Below, piece after piece: positions 49,001-61,599 of a stretch of 64,000 nucleotides of DNA. The notes under the pieces were generated by a model. The model saw only the letters and a program-made list of their open reading frames with translations, searched no databases and was not told the origin of the DNA. The stretch is from Pterobdella sp. o SKG-2022. Lineage: Eukaryota > Annelida > Clitellata > Hirudinida > Piscicolidae. Position numbers and translations under genes: made by a program. Position 1 is the stretch's first letter, and each line of letters begins with the position of its first letter. The DNA lies in assembly GCA_964035795.1 (NCBI GenBank), contig OZ038326.1, positions 6,437,759-6,501,758 of the forward strand. Reading direction: 5' to 3'.

Positions 49001-52000
49001 TTGAACAAAAATATACATATGATGTTTCTAAAAAATTATGAAACGTGATAGTTGATGCAAAAAACACAAGTTAAACAACTTACAATCTTATTTGGAAGCC
49101 TTATAACTGCATATACAAAATTTTATATCAAATTTCTGCATTTTCTTTGTTCAACTTTTGTTCAAACGTACTTTTGAATGCTTCAAAGTATCATATAAAT
49201 ACTTATAATAATGTTTAAAATGCTCCTTAGTTGAACCATTTGAACAATGTTCTCCACCACGTACTCAATTTAAAGTTTTTTGAACCTTTTAATTAATTTT
49301 TCATGAGTTTTTGATTATTTTTTTTATTTTTTTAATTGAAAGCAATAAACTCAACTGAAAAAATTTTCCATGTGAATAAAAAAACTTAAATTCTATGCTT
49401 AATCTTGCAACCATAAACTTCAGTTTAAAAGCTTAAGTAGAATTTACAATCTATTTCGGCGTGGTCACTATAAAAAAATTAAATAAATTCTAAATTATTC
49501 AAAATTCCAATAGGTTTTTAAATTTAAATTCCCGCAAATAAAGTGAATAATGAAGAAGTGAGTATATCAAATAGAAAAAGGCTCACAAAATAAGCTAAAA
49601 TACAAACATAACAGCAAAAACTTAAGGAATTTTTCCATTTAAATAGATTATTAAATAAACACAAGGAAAGAAAAAAAGATAAACTGCTTTAAAAAGTAAT
49701 AAAAAGCTTGTTTAACAGCGCAAAAATGACACATAACAGTGTTTTCCAGTCTTTGATGACGGCTATTATCACTTTTTTTATCATAATGCATTCTTTCAGT
49801 ATTTCATTCAATTATTTTTTTTTTTAAATTTATTTAATTGTATAGGATTTTGTATCAGTTTTGTGTTATTTAACACTTATTTTCCCATTTTTTCCCCTTG
49901 TAACTTTTCATATTATTTTTTATATAATTTTTTTTCTTACTTTTCTTTTTCACTCACATCCTCTTTCATACAATCCATTTGAGCATAGGCACTAAACTCT
50001 CACTTTCCATCTTGAAACTTCTCAAAACCCATTTTCTACAAATTTTCTCTTTTATAGCTTTATCGTGTCTCTGAATATCACCTCAAAATTCATCTTTTAA
50101 TTTTTTAGAGCAATTCTGTTTACTTTTACAAACAGTTTATTTTTCACAAACTTTTTGCTGTTTTTTTTGAATTATCACAGTTTTTAAATGTTTTACCAAT
50201 CTTTTACTTAATTAACTTTTTCATCCCTGCATTTTTTTTTTAAATTTTTCAACACCAAAAAGAGTTCATTCAAATCTCAGAATAACTGTTTTCTTTGAAT
50301 ATATTATACAAAATATTTTTTATTTTCAAAACTTTTTGTATTTTTTTTGTAACAAATAACTCTCATCAATCAGTATTATTCTCCACAAACATTAAGGAAC
50401 TGGTTTCAAATTGATGGGTCTAATTTGAAATAACTTCACTGAATTATTTACAAAAGGAAAAATATGTTTTTTAAGTGGTTTTGAAGGATTTTTGGAATAC
50501 TCAGAATTTAAAATATTTCATTGCACAATCGTTGTTAGGTTTTTGAATAAAAAATAATTTCCGTTCAATATCAATAAAATAAAATTTATTTTAAATCCAG
50601 TATCACTATTAACTTACAAAAAAACTTTAAAAACTTATTTCACTTTTAAAAGTAGAATAAACAATATTATTGAAAAATAAATAAATGGTGCAGATTTCCG
50701 CACGAACGCACGGAGGTGGAGATAGGAGAGAACGACACAAGTAACACATCACCCAGTCAGGTTTGAGGATGTTTTTGTTGAATAGAATTTGTTTAGGCTA
50801 ATGTTTTATGATAATACCAACTTATTGGGAGTTATGACCTTTTTGTTGAATAAATGTGTTTTTAAAAACTTTTATTTATGATGTGAAAATTTCGAGAAGT
50901 AAAATTACTGAAAATGACTCAAATACTTTTTCGCTCAAAGTAATATTTAAGTAAACTATTCAACTTTTTTTTATCAAATATTCCTAAATGTGTTTTTTTA
51001 GAAAATAGAAACTCTGTTTGAACTTTTAAAAACTGTAAGATTTATATCATTTGCATTTTTTTCTTTGTTTTTGTCATATCGATGATGAATGAAACTGGGT
51101 CTCGTACTTTATTAAAAACATTTTTGAATTAAAACTTACTTATTTTTTCAATTTATATATTTTAATAAAAATTTCAAAAACTTACTTTCCTTACTGTTTT
51201 TTTTTAATTTTTAATTTTATCTACTAAAATTTGACGGGTGAAACTCGATACATTCACTTGAAAAGTTTTACATTCGTCGTGAAATTTCGCAGCAAACTTA
51301 ATTTTTTTTTTTGATTATTTAGCTTTGTGTATATTTTAAGTTTTGAATTTCTTAAAAAAGGTTAAAATTATTTGAATAAAAAATTAAAACCACTTTTTAA
51401 ATTAACTATTTTTGTCGTAACTACGGAAATGAGGTCTGAATTTAAACTCGTTTTTTTTCTTTTTTTTGGAGCATCTGTTGTCAAACATTTTTCAAGCAAC
51501 CATATGTATAATTATTTGATTTAAAACCAATATTCCATTGTTTAAATAGAAAAAATTACACATATAGGGCTTCCATTGGTAGTAAAACCTTTGCTAATAA
51601 TCCAAAAAAATTTTTAAATTCTTTTTGGCAACTAAATTTTTTTCCATTGTTATCGCGTTTTTATGCTCATTCATCTTTTTAACAGCCATTTCATGTTCTG
51701 GAAATAATAAAGATTTTGAAGTATTATCAAAAATTTTTTCAATTTTTTAGAAATTAAATATTTTCCAATTTTTCATTTTAAATTATGTTCCCATAAATAA
51801 CATTTGTTCGGAGAATTTTTAAATTATGATAATCCCAAAACTATCATTTTTAAAAATTAAATTTTCCATAAACTTAAAATTTTTTTGTTAATTTTTTTTA
51901 TAAATTACTACTCACCTAAAGAGAAAAAAAAAATTTCAAAACACATATGAAGAAACTTAGTATAAACAAAAAATCACCAAAAGCTGATAGTCTGCAAATA

Positions 52001-52060
52001 TCCAAATTAAAATCCCAAAAATAAACTTTTACGCAGGGTTTTACGCTCACTTTCACTAAA
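46100..52060. other. about 6 kb of featureless AT-rich DNA
   Basis: It begins with a low-complexity AAAATTATAAAAATT region (46128-46250) and continues with poly-A/T-rich sequence. I find no frame with family resemblance and no convincing run of exons. If the synaptotagmin-7-like gene has its first exon upstream, part of this stretch would be its intron. Confidence 0.4.
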
Positions 52061-52150
52061 GTGCAGAAAAAACATATCCATAAAAATAACTATTCACGCA
52101 CGCACAAAAAAAAACACATCATTAACAAGCACACACACTTAAACAAACAC

Positions 52151-52281
<131 letters not shown>

Positions 52282-52339
52282 CCAAAATGGACAAGCAAAC
52301 ACACACTCAGCTGTACACAGGGCTTCATACACCTAAAAT

Positions 52340-55144
52340 TCTGCCATTGTGTTCTCTTAAGGATTTCATAATTTTTTTGTTTTTTGATTTATTATCCTAC
52401 AACCCCATTTCTCACTAAAAATTTCATGGAGATGTGTTTTTTTAAAGTTGCCTCCCAGTAGCGTTTCTGTTCAAACGAATACAAGTATATGTTTAAATGC
52501 AATTACTTCTATGTTTAAAGAAAAACTTTCATTAAAAATTATTAATATTATTTTATAAATACTTTCGAAACAATGATACAATTCAAACTAATCAAACAAT
52601 TTAATCTGGAATATGCTTTAAAAACCCTTAAAATCACAAGAAATGTGCAGACTGACAACTTACCTATCTACGATGAGAATTAGTTCAGACTCTAAAAAGC
52701 ACAATAAGAGTACAAACACAATCTGATTCAATTTAGGCAAATAAATTCCTTTTTGATCAGAAATCAAATGTCTTATTTTGGTTCAAATGTATAAAATGAA
52801 ATGGAACAATGCTATTTATCATTATAAATAAAAGTTTTAATAAAAGAAAATTCAACATTAGTTACCATTTCATTCTTTAGGATATCATAATAATTTAGGG
52901 GTCTGTAAACTCCTAAAGTTAATGCCAATATAAGCATTTTTGTAATTGTATTGCATTGTAGCACCAGCGATCTTTTACGTACTCATAACTTTTACCGAAA
53001 GCCTGCGCAAGAATACTATTATTTCTCATGCTATAACTTCAGTTTCATTGTCTTTGCACACAACTATAAAAAGCCCATATAATTTGCCATCTATTGCAAC
53101 ACTAGACTTTAACAACGACCTACCAATGGTCGCCCCTGTTTTTATAATCATTTAAATGCATTTTCCATATAACATAATGTATGGTTGTCTACATAAAAGT
53201 TGACTTTCATTTGAGTTTTTCCAACTATGACAAAAAACTGCATGAAGGCTCTCTTTTTCAACTTTCAGACTTTTTATTTATTTTGAAAAACTAGTTTTTC
53301 GAAGTCTTCTTGATTTTTGTGATGCTTCTATGAATTTTATGATCCAACTGAAAAGTTATTAAGCTTTTAAAGCTTAGCCTTATCATTACACGTTGGAAAC
53401 GTCATCATCACCATGCGAATAACGAACAAATCAAAACAGATCTGATCAAATTTTGTTGATGCAGCAGTTCTGTCTGCTCATTCATTACCAGACCAGACCT
53501 GGCTTTATCTTCCAAGTGGCCATAAATCTCAATTAGTCGTTTTGACTGAATGAAAATTCATTTTGAAATAATGTAGAAATGTGTTTTTTTGTATCGTCTT
53601 CTTGATTTATAATATATGTACAAGTAATTTTTTATTAGTATAATAGTAAAATTTCATGTCTTTGTACAGCGGTATAATCTTATATGGTTGATAACGATTT
53701 TCTTATTACTTTCTTGGGTCTGTTATTGTTGTTTTATTTTATTATCATTACTGTCTGTACTCATCATTAATCTCATTGTTATTGATTTTATTATTTCCAC
53801 GCGTTCCTTGGTTAATTTTCTTGATACTACTTCATCTTTTTCCCTGGAAAAATAATGCGACGCACCTTTTTGGACGTTCGGAGAATATTTCACAAAATTA
53901 ACACGATACAAAGTCGTTTTGTTTGGAATTTTTGAGAATAAAAGAATCAAAGGCAAACTCACGGTCGCAATTTATTTGAAAAATTTATCACTCTTTTAAA
54001 ATGATTTGGTTTATAAGTAAGTTTTTCAAATAGTGATAGTTTTTATAAGAAGTACCAAGCTTTACCATAGCTATGCAGCATTCTCAAGTTGTCTAGTCGG
54101 TTTGTATTCTTTGAGTTTCAAATGTTGGAAAATAACAACTTGAACAAACAATTATGAAAATATATATATATATATATATAAATCTGATTAAAAGACTCAA
54201 GTTTTGATGGTTATTCCTGACGCATCCGTGGGTGTGTTTTAAAGTAGGATAGCAATAAACTGTGATGTATGTAACAGGGACTGTTTTGAATTTTTAGTAA
54301 TAAACGAAAGCAAAAAAGTATTTTTAAATAATATTAACAGAAAAATATAAAATGTTTATCATTTTACCAAGATAATGCAGCTCAAAACAAGTGATTAATT
54401 GCTATTTTTGAGCATATTTTTTTGTTTAATTTATTTTGAAGTTGAAAGCAACTTTTATCATAGTTTTTTAAACAGATGAACGGGTTCAGAACAAAATTTG
54501 TTTAGGTTTTTTAAGAAATAAATTCGAATTGCTAACTTGTTTTTGTAATTATTTTTTATGAAAAAAAAATAATTTTTGAAAATGAATAACAGAATCTATT
54601 TTTAAAATTTTGAAATTTAAACTTAAAAATTATTTATTATAACATATATTTAGATTTAGAAAATATGACACAAAAATTGAATAGAGAAAAAAGAACTGAA
54701 AACAAACCAAACATAACAGCTTGCATTAAATATAAAAGGTATTATCAAGTTTTCCAGTTTTCTTTATCCTTTTTCTATTCACCAAGGATGTTCAAACATT
54801 ACCACAAAGCTTTCAGACTGTTAAGGTTTGATGTGATGTTTGAAGCTATCGTTTCGTACCCTAGAGCTTTCTTTCTGCATTTTTTAAATTTTGCAAAAAT
54901 AAAATTTTTTTGTTGACTATAATGATTATGTTTGTAGGTAGCTTTTTTTTGTTTTTCGTGAAATTGTATCACGCTATCTTGTTTTATCAATGTTGGTAGC
55001 TATTTGAAATGTTAGTTTTGTATTTCAAAACCTACTTCAACTTTGACACATTGAGTTTTATATTTAGAAATAAAATTGATATAACTGAATGCTATGTAAT
55101 TTAAGATTTCAAGTTTTTAAATTGTTTCTTACCGTTCCTTGCAG
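52340..55144. other. non-coding stretch before the synaptotagmin exons
   Basis: AT-rich. The frames at 52946-53155 (+) and 53723-53962 (-) have slightly protein-like composition but no recognised motif, no ATG-plus-splice support and no neighbours. A short (TA)n run is near 54162-54180. Confidence 0.35.
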
Positions 55145-58100
55145 CTTGAAGACAAGCTTACAGAATCTAGCACGAAAAAAATTCTGCCACAAACGTCAAC
55201 TGCAGAAGCACACACAACGTCAACAAAAACAACATTAACATCAACAAAAACAACTACAACAGCAACAAACGCCACCACTTCAACACCCACAACAACACAA
55301 GCTTTGGCTTCTTCCACTTCTCTAGATAAAACTGAAACAGAAGAAGATGATTTGGCTGGTGTAGCTTATGATGGAGAAAACCTCGGCAAAATTCAAGTCG
55401 TATTTTGCTTTTTTTTGATTATTAGTTACTCATTATATTCACTACCAATAACTGTTTTTAATTACTTTTTAGTTTATATTAATTTTCAGAAAATACAAAA
55501 AAAATCGTAAAATTAATTTTTTTTTGAAAAGTTACTAATTTAATCAAAAATTTCCAATACATAACATTTACTAAATATTTAAAATTTTGGTTTTGGCATA
55601 AATCAAAATAGTTTTACCATTACAACTCTTGTGTTCTTATAACGATGAAACATAAAAATATCTGGGTTATTAGCTTCAATTAATGGCCACAGATGAAAAG
55701 TTTTTCTCTTGTTCTGTTGCAATGTTTTTATAGAGCGACAGTGTAAATGTGATGAAAGAACATAAAACATACAATACATTAAACTAACTACAATGTAGAA
55801 GAACATCATAAGGTATTAATGAGAACAATATAACAGAATACAAAAATGAACCACAAAAAAATGCCAGGTAAAAAGTTAAATTTAATACGAGACAATAAGA
55901 ACTTTCATCAAAAAATGCCAAGTTCAGAAGTTTTTGGAAAAAATAGCTTCAAGCGATCTATCAAATAATGTATTGAAATATTGTATTATGAAGGTTTTGA
56001 GCTTTTTTTTCTTGAGTTTTTTATAGCATAGCATTCGAAAAACATAGATAAAAGTTAAAATAAACTTCGAAATAATAAATAATTCAGATACCCATTTGAA
56101 TTGCTAAATGTGAAAAAATGAGCCAAATTTTCACACAAGCATTTTTTATTGGTTTCAAATGAGTGAAACTTTAAAAATGAAGGTAAAATAAGAATAGTTA
56201 GCTAGTTTGGTTTTATATTTTAGAACAAAACTTATTTGTACATAATTATAAGACTTTTCTGGTCTAACCTTACTATTTTTTGTAGTTTTTATTCTAGTTG
56301 ATTTAAATTATTTGTTTTTTTATGCCAATTTTATTACGGTATATACTCATGAAGAGCATTTTTTCAAATGACCTTTTAAATTGTAGTATCCATTTTGATT
56401 TGGTTCTATTCATACCCGTCTATTTTTTTCTATAAATTATTGTAATTAGTTGGTAATTCCTTTTTAGCTTATTCTCATTGTTTAAAAATTTTTTCAACTT
56501 TCAAATAATTGTTGTTCTTATGACTGAAAAAGTTCTTTTTTTTAAAAAGAAAACCCAAAATTCAAAACTGTTTCATGAAAATGATATTCTCAAAAAATAA
56601 TCAACTCCTAAAAAAGACAAAACCCTTTGCAATGATCGCTCTATAAAGCTTATTTATGTTATAAGTTGTTATAAAAATAGATAATCATTCAAAAAAATTA
56701 GGGGTTATAATCTTATTCCAACATCGTATTATTTATAATTTACACTACAAAAAGTATCAATAATCTAGGTCGACTGCTGTCAACCCCAGTTACTGGGACA
56801 TATACAGCAGTATAATCTGTTACGTTTAATAATATACTATGATCGATCTGTTTTCTTATTTAAAAAGTTCTTCGAAGAAATACATAAAAAGCTTTTTGGT
56901 AATACAATACTATGATATCAAACAACACAAAGAAACAACAACATCACTAAAAAACAACAAAAACAACACTATAAATTATAAATATTTCTATTTAACCCTT
57001 AAAACTTCCTATAAAAATGAAATGTCATTATCGCACTAATGAACCATTAGAGTATTTTTTTTTCAACTGAAACTTTTTTATTTTGGAAATCAACTACTCG
57101 ACTTATTATTTTCACCATCAAAGTTGAAAAACAAAGAAGCCACATTTGCAAAAAGTTTCATTCATTCTTGACGACGGTTCCTTTCTCACTGACGTAAATA
57201 CCATCCAAAAACTTTCTGATATCCTTCTTTTTCACAGTGGTTGACTGTTGGATCAAGGCAGCTGATCTAGAAACCAGTTCAATATCATTGCCTTCCAAGA
57301 TGAATTTATCTTTCATTTCTTTAGAAACGAAAAATGTAACACCAGGCTGCATTTTTACATTACGAATAATCTTTTTACCAAGAAAGTTTCTGATTTCAAC
57401 TACAGTGTTAGCTTCTGACACATTAATGTTTATCGGAAAATGGGCATATACAGAACGCATTTTATATTGGAATCCCTTAGTAACTTTTTTAAAAATATTT
57501 TCAATGTGAGAGCAAACAGTTTTGACGGTAGCAAGTTCTTTTTTGATGCCAAACCATTTCTCAACAAGGATCTTATTTTTGGAAATCTTACGAATATCCA
57601 ATGACATATGACTGAAATCCTTTCTTAATATTCCTTTGGGGCCTTTTACTATCACTTTACGAGATTTCACCGTGGTGGTAACTCCATCCGGGATCTTGAT
57701 AATCAAACTTTCGTTGATCGTCTTCATAATCCCCACAAATATCAACAAGGAAAAGGAATAGCAATATTACAAAGATAATCCTAGTTATTTTCAAATTTGC
57801 TCTTTGATGATGAAATTTTTGATAAAATTCTGTTTTACTTTAGATCAAACAGAAGATCAGTATCACTAATATTGTAACAGCTAATTTTAGGTACCTACAG
57901 ATCCCTACTTTTGATGATAAAGTTTTTAATAACCCTCTGTGTTAACTATTTTGTATTGAAAAGAACAAAGTTACTGTTTTAACAAATAACTGTGTTTTTT
58001 GTCATGTTTTAAACAACAAAAAAATACTACAAACAACTGTGTTTTTTTTGTGTAAAACAACCAAATAAAATCTCAGGTGGCTGTCTTATACAACAGTAGA

Positions 58101-59947
58101 GACATGGTTCTAACACTGAAGATCATCCAGGCCAATCAACTCGCAGCCAAGGACTTCAACGGTACTAGCGACCCGTACGTTAAAATACTACTACTGCCTG
58201 ATAAGCGAAACAAACTGACAACAAAAGTTAAACGGAAGAATTTGAATCCTAGATGGAACGAAACATTTCTTTTTGAAGGTATTAATATATATTATATTGC
58301 AGATTTTTAGAGTACAATTATTTATACATGTATTATATTGAGGTTTTGTGATTCAAAATAAAGTTAGTATGTGCATTTTATTTAGTTATGGAATTGCTTT
58401 GAGGTTTTGATATTATTAGGGCTGTTTTTTTAGGCTGTATGGTTTGATGCAAACAGGAAAAATTTATCGGAAGATCTGAACCTCAATAGGTAGAAGTTTA
58501 ATTTGCTCAGTTGAGGCATTGGAAGACTGTTTTGCGAGTTTTATAGTTAAAAGTAATAGGAATTCTTAAATTAACGTTGCTTTTATGGGTCAAATATCTG
58601 GTTTTGCTGGATATTTCTCCCAGTTTGTTCGTTTATTTTGAGATTATTTTGATTTCTATTAAAAAAATTAATGTTTTTTGAATTTATTTTCTAATTCTAA
58701 TAATAATTAGTTCCAAGTTTTTCTTTAAAATTTTGATAAATTTAAATTAAAGTTTTTTAAAATTTTTTTGCAAATTTTAACACTTTTAAAAAACTTTGTT
58801 CAGTTATTCATAACTTTTGCAAGATTGGCGCGTATAAAAAAATTTTAAATTTACAAAAAAATAAATTTATAATTGATCAATTCACAAAATTTACAAACTC
58901 TAAAAAATATTTTGAATCTTTTTTCAATAAGATTTTTTCAATTTTTTGGAAAAAATGAAATTTAATAATTGAGTTTAGAAAAAATGCTTTTAAAGTTATA
59001 TATTCCTAATCTTTTTTTAAATTTTTTTCAAATAAAAAGCTTTAAGTCAGACAAACAATGGAATTCAAAATTATTTTTAAAATCTTTTTCCAAATTTCAA
59101 TCATTTCATTAAAAAGTACTTCTCAGCTTTCCATACAAGATAACATTCGCATTAAACCATACACACCAAAAATATTGACAACCAATAACACAAAAACCTC
59201 AAAGAAATTCTATAACTAAATAAAATGCACACATTGACTTCATTCCAAGAGTCTCGACCAACTTTTTTGTATTCGTGTTCCATAAATCCAGCCCAAAATG
59301 CACGCTAATTTTAATCGAATTTCGACACCGCTTGATTTCATTAGAAAGAGTTCGGAAGGTTTTATTGTAGTTTAATCTCGGAACCACTTACTAACATCAT
59401 CATTAAAGTCATTTTCACCACCATCATCATCATCGTTATCTCCACCATCATCATCATCATCATCATCTCAACCATCATCAACACACGTAAAAAATGTAAA
59501 AAACATGCTTTATTTCCATCAAACTTTTGGCATTTTTTTAGCTTTTTAAATCAAAACTAGACCAAAAGCATATGGAACTATCATCAACTGAGCTTTGAAA
59601 ACCGGAACTACAAAAAACTAGCCACCCACACCACCACCAATAACACTATCACCACTACCACCAAAATTGTCACTATCAACCTCACACCACCATTTCAACC
59701 ATTTTCATTTATAGCATCACCACCACCATTAAAACCTCCACCACTAAGCCATTTTTACCCTAATCAATACCCCCGCCACCATCATTACCCCTATCACTAC
59801 CATCTCCACTAACATTTACTACTATCATTTTCTCTCACCACCACCACCTTCACATCATTATAGGCTTTCCATACACCAAACTTTTGAACCGAACCATCTA
59901 CCTGCAAGTGCTGGATTACGATAGGTTTTCCAGGGATGATCCTATAG
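55145..59947 (+). CDS. synaptotagmin-7-like gene, partial (linker and most of C2A)
   Basis: Three exons joined in phase: 55145-55396, 58077-58278 and 59864-59947. The first encodes a Thr/Ser-rich linker ending [19 protein letters not shown]. The second gives the first strands of a C2 domain ([55 protein letters not shown]). The third gives [20 protein letters not shown] and [18 protein letters not shown] and DYDRFSRDD carry the aspartates of the two Ca2+-binding loops, so the domain should bind calcium. [25 protein letters not shown] and [11 protein letters not shown] point to synaptotagmin-7 rather than other synaptotagmins. This family is a Ca2+ sensor for lysosome and vesicle exocytosis and plasma-membrane repair. 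The membrane-anchor exons lie upstream, undetected, and the rest of C2A plus C2B probably lies past 64 kb. The 2.7-kb intron holds RPL9 on the opposite strand. Confidence 0.9.
56768..56830 (+). repeat. dispersed CTGCTGT...ACAGCAG repeat, copy 3
   Basis: It reads GACTGCTGTCAACCCCAGTT, then ACTGGGACATATACAGCAG, then TATAATCTGTT with a trailing TAATAATA. It is closely similar to 24065-24128, more than 30 kb away. Confidence 0.6.
57055..57082 (-). terminator. AATAAA poly(A) signal and relic poly(A) of the RPL9 copy
   Basis: On the minus strand AATAAA is followed after 13 bases by nine consecutive A, the usual spacing of a cleavage site. This suggests that the tail was copied from a polyadenylated mRNA. 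Confidence 0.6.
57158..57727 (-). CDS. RPL9: 60S ribosomal protein L9 (uL6), intronless retrocopy with intact ORF
   Basis: An uninterrupted 189-codon frame from ATG at 57727 ([15 protein letters not shown]) covers the whole uL6 fold: [76 protein letters not shown] and [14 protein letters not shown]. Human RPL9 is about 192 aa, so it is full length. It sits antisense inside a synaptotagmin-7-like intron and has no introns. Thirteen bases after an AATAAA (57082-57077, about 75 bp past the stop) there is a run of nine A (57063-57055). A pyrimidine-rich CTATTCCTTTTCC just upstream resembles a ribosomal-protein transcript start. These are marks of a processed retrocopy. No clear target-site duplication is seen. 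Some positions differ from the usual conserved residues. It may be a working retrogene or the only copy in the genome; this window cannot decide. Confidence 0.93.
   Translation of the reverse strand: MKTINESLIIKIPDGVTTTVKSRKVIVKGPKGILRKDFSHMSLDIRKISKNKILVEKWFGIKKELATVKTVCSHIENIFKKVTKGFQYKMRSVYAHFPININVSEANTVVEIRNFLGKKIIRNVKMQPGVTFFVSKEMKDKFILEGNDIELVSRSAALIQQSTTVKKKDIRKFLDGIYVSEKGTVVKNE
58400..59400. other. intron DNA of the synaptotagmin-7-like gene
   Basis: AT-rich, with no exon or named repeat visible. The minus-strand frame at 59199-59387 has no support. Confidence 0.45.
59398..59857 (+). repeat. CCA/ATC-rich imperfect trinucleotide tract
   Basis: Broken runs of CACCATCATCATC and CCACCACCA type extend up to the acceptor of the third synaptotagmin exon. 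They are complementary in composition to the GGT/GAT tract downstream of that exon (59971-60115). Confidence 0.75.
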
Positions 59948-59970
59948 GTTATATATGTTATTTATTATTT

Positions 59971-60115
59971 GGGAGAGGTGGAGATGGTGGTGGTAGTGGT
60001 GATGGTGAAAAGGGTCGAGGTTGTGGTGATGGTGGAAATTATGGTGTTAGTAGTTTAAGATTACCATTTTATTTATTTTATATCACTCTTGTTACTGATG
60101 GTGGTAATTATGGAT
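59971..60115 (+). repeat. GGT/GAT-rich imperfect trinucleotide tract
   Basis: GGTGGAGATGGTGGTGG-type repeats begin 23 bp after the exon donor. They could pair in RNA with the upstream CCA/ATC tract. The open frame across the tract is an artefact of the repeat. Confidence 0.75.
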
Positions 60116-60240
60116 ACAATTATTATCGATATTAATATTCTAAGCAAATTTATCATTATTTTTATTGATGTTATTATTAGCATTGGTATTTTACCATTGT
60201 TTTTCGCCACAGATATATTGATGTTAATAGTTTTTTATAT

Positions 60241-60325
60241 TGTGCGTCTCTGAAGCAAATTTGTGAATTGTGTGCTATAAAAATTTTAATAACAGTAAAA
60301 ATAATAAAAAAAATAATAATAACGA
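60241..60325 (+). mobile_element. 3' end fragment of the CR1/L2-like LINE
   Basis: TGAAGCAAATTTGTGAATTG, then TGTGCTATAAAAATTTTAAT and AATAATAA-type repeats, match the 3' end of the element at 8480-10500 (GAAGCAATCTTGAATTG, GCGCTATAAAAATCTTAATA). Only the tail is present, the usual outcome of abortive target-primed reverse transcription. Confidence 0.6.
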
Positions 60326-60329
60326 TGAA

Positions 60330-61299
60330 ATTTGAAGAAAAATCATTACCTCTATAAACTTATTTCATTGTTTTTTTTGATTAAATACCTTCATTTTAAA
60401 GGTCCCATCGAAAAAAAATTTTCAAATAAAAACTTCTTTCTTAGTTTTTGATTAATTAATATTGTTCAAAACAATTAAAATTTTAAATTCTATTTATTAA
60501 AATGTATTATTCACATATTAAAACTGTAGAAAATTATGGTTTACCACATGAAATATGACTCAGCAACATCAAATGAATATTTTTCTTAAGTGAGATAAAC
60601 ATCCCTAATGAACGCCACTGAATTTCAATAAATAAATTAAACTACACAACTTTTCACAACATTATTAACCACAACATAAATAACAATAAATACCACTTTG
60701 TTTTTTAAACCAAAATAATCTCATATTATAAGCTAAAAAACCACACACCAAGCTAACTTAAGTTGTTTTAAATTATGATCAAGCACAAAAGCTCAGGAGA
60801 CGATTGAATGAGACAATAATGGGATTGGATTAACGAAAAAACGCAGTACTTTGTGTTAAAAAAATCTCACATATCACATCATGTTTATTGCTGCAATATA
60901 GAAGTAATGCTTTGATACATAAGCCTGGGTAATGCCTATACAAACACCAAATATACTTTTCATTTCTTTGAGCCAAACGTAAATATTCAAATGAAAACAC
61001 TTTTAGGAGTTTATTTTATTCCACAAAGCTTTTTGTAAGATGAACTTACATTATCAAGTGAAGGTACAAATATATATTACAGACAATCTGATACAATATA
61101 AATATCGAAATACATAACTGAAAACTATATTCAGTAAAAAATAAAATAAATTTTAAAATCACATAAATTATGAATAATGATATACATTATTTAAAATACA
61201 TTAATTATTAATAATAGTATGAATAATAAACAATAATAAATGATAATGAACATGATCAAAAGTGAAAAAATCTAAAAAACACAGCCAATCTGATCACAC
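60330..61299. other. AT-rich DNA, no gene seen
   Basis: It is presumably an intron of the synaptotagmin-7-like gene, because the C2A domain is incomplete at 59947. No acceptor followed by the expected C2A strands was found. Confidence 0.4.
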
Positions 61300-61304
61300 T
61301 AACC

Positions 61305-61590
61305 ACCCAACCACACCACACCACCCAACCACACCACACCACCCACCCAACCACACCAGACCACCCACCCAACCCAACCACACCACCCACCCAACCCAAC
61401 CACACCACCCACCCAACCCAACCCAACCACATCACCCACCCAACCCAACCACATCACCCACCCAACCCAACCACATCACCCACCCAACCCAACCACACTA
61501 CCCACCCAACCCAACCACACCACCCACCCAACCACACTACCCACTCAACCCAACCACACCTCCAACCACCCCACACCCCCTAATCATACC
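61305..61590 (+). repeat. 22-bp CCA/CCCA-rich minisatellite
   Basis: The dominant unit is AACCACATCACCCACCCAAC plus CC, about 22 bp, with CACACC, CACACT and shortened variants. It is entirely C/A-rich on the plus strand with almost no G. The Thr/Pro/His open frame across it is an artefact. Confidence 0.85.
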
Positions 61591-61599
61591 CTCACACAA

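Noticed and set aside
53723..53962. Minus-strand frame reading NVQKGASHYFSREKDE
   Set aside because: Looks faintly transposase-like but no catalytic motif or terminal repeats could be found.
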